Positions 5,764 to 6,068 of a stretch of 6,068 bases of DNA are shown here, one piece after another (position 1 is the first letter of the stretch; every line of letters starts with the position of its first letter). The notes below the pieces were generated by a model. That model was not told the DNA's origin. It saw nothing but the letters and a program-made list of their open reading frames with translations, and did no database searches. The stretch lies in NCBI GenBank assembly GCA_030841765.1, contig JAUUSS010000125.1:1-6068 (forward strand), written 5' to 3'. The DNA comes from Collinsella aerofaciens. Its GTDB lineage: Bacteria; Actinomycetota; Coriobacteriia; Coriobacteriales; Coriobacteriaceae. Position numbers and translations under genes: made by a program.

Positions 5764-5788
5764 GCCGGGGGCATAAACTGTCCCCGGC
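5764..5788. repeat. Perfect 7-bp inverted repeat after ygeY
   Basis: GCCGGGG (5764-5770) and CCCCGGC (5782-5788) flank an 11-nt loop, starting 22 nt after the ygeY stop. On the minus strand the stem is followed by GCCTCC and not by T residues, so it is not a standard intrinsic terminator. It could stabilise the 3' end of the ygeY message or act as a weak or factor-dependent terminator before ygeW. Confidence 0.5.
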
Positions 5789-5810
5789 TCAACAAGATCG
5801 AGGAATGGGA

Positions 5811-6068
5811 CTAGTCGATCTTGTTGTTGGTCAGACCGGCGCGGAACACGGTGGCGTCGCCATCGGCCTGGCTCGGATCGTAGAGGTTCAGGGCAGCCAC
5901 ATACATGGCGGCAGCGGTGACCAGGTCGTCCTTGTAGGTGACCTCGTTGGGAGCATGAGCCTGAGACTCGGCACCCGGGCCAAAGCCCACGCAGGGGATG
6001 CCGTAGCGGCCCTGGATGGAAACGCAGATCCAGGAGAAGTTCCACTTGTCGCACAGCGGGCGAACGTC
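5811..6068 (-). CDS. ygeY: YgeY family hydrolase (M20 peptidase type), C-terminal 85 residues (5' end beyond right edge)
   Basis: Family knowledge: YgeY is a selenium-metabolism-linked member of the M20/ArgE-DapE metallohydrolases, found beside ygeW, ygeX and hyuA in purine-use clusters; it probably cleaves an N-acyl or carbamoyl/ureido bond, substrate unproven. Seen: the terminal segment includes GRYGIPCVGFGPG (20-32 of the visible part), then ESQAHAPNE (34-42), whose His is the expected C-terminal zinc ligand, and a helix with DDLVTAAAMYVAALNLY (47-63), ending LTNNKID. The TAG is at 5813-5811. Most of the protein, including the other metal ligands and the dimerisation domain, lies off the right edge. 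Odd: the stretch before GRYGIP reads WNFSWICVSI, where family members as I remember them have FSTNGVAI. The gene probably shares an operon with purine genes further right (inference). Confidence 0.88.
   Translation of the reverse strand, partial: DVRPLCDKWNFSWICVSIQGRYGIPCVGFGPGAESQAHAPNEVTYKDDLVTAAAMYVAALNLYDPSQADGDATVFRAGLTNNKID

Noticed and set aside
5764..5788. Intrinsic terminator for ygeY
   Set aside because: The stem is good but no T-run follows on the minus strand, so it is listed only as an inverted repeat.
5610..5795. N-terminal extension of ygeW by 62 residues
   Set aside because: The frame is open, but the sequence contains the leader stem-loop, has no family similarity, and a good Shine-Dalgarno sits before the ATG at 5609.

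Overview
This 6.07 kb, GC-rich window holds seven protein genes of an anaerobic purine (uric acid/xanthine) catabolism locus together with accessory genes for selenium-dependent molybdenum hydroxylases. The gene content matches the ygeW-ygeY-hyuA-ygfJ(mocA)-yqeB-yqeC group known from E. coli and anaerobic gut bacteria. High GC, strong Shine-Dalgarno sites and the gene set suggest a gut Coriobacteriia member, perhaps Collinsella. That assignment is inference from composition and remembered protein similarity, not from a marker gene.

Layout from right to left. The minus strand carries the 3' end of ygeY (M20-type hydrolase, cut by the right edge), then a 201-nt leader with two inverted repeats, then ygeW (knotted carbamoyltransferase, 400 aa) closed by a good intrinsic terminator. 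After a further gap come mocA (Moco cytidylyltransferase family, 204 aa) and hyuA (dihydropyrimidinase/hydantoinase family, 455 aa), which are tightly coupled. The plus-strand yqeC (P-loop protein, 278 aa) converges on hyuA with only 8 bp between stop codons. yqeC is divergent from minus-strand yqeB (264 aa), which is followed after 9 nt by xdhC (N-terminal 171 residues, cut by the left edge). The 102-bp yqeB/yqeC divergent region is AT-rich at its core and carries a perfect -10 hexamer, an imperfect palindrome and a leader hairpin.

How they fit together. In related clusters a Mo/Se hydroxylase (XdhD-like) and partners such as YgfK, SsnA and YgeX act on purines; none of these lies in this window. 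YgeY, YgeW and HyuA are expected to handle ring-opened ureido/carbamoyl intermediates. MocA, XdhC, YqeB and YqeC are expected to make, sulfurate or selenate, and insert the molybdenum cofactor. The exact reactions of YgeW, YgeY, YqeB and YqeC are not settled by sequence.

Points that stand out are a run of 13 C near the 3' end of yqeC that fixes its reading frame, a cysteine-rich insertion in YqeC, structured leaders before ygeW and yqeB, and an unexpected three-residue replacement in a conserved YgeY motif. No RNA genes, insertion sequences, CRISPR arrays or recognisable riboswitches were seen.
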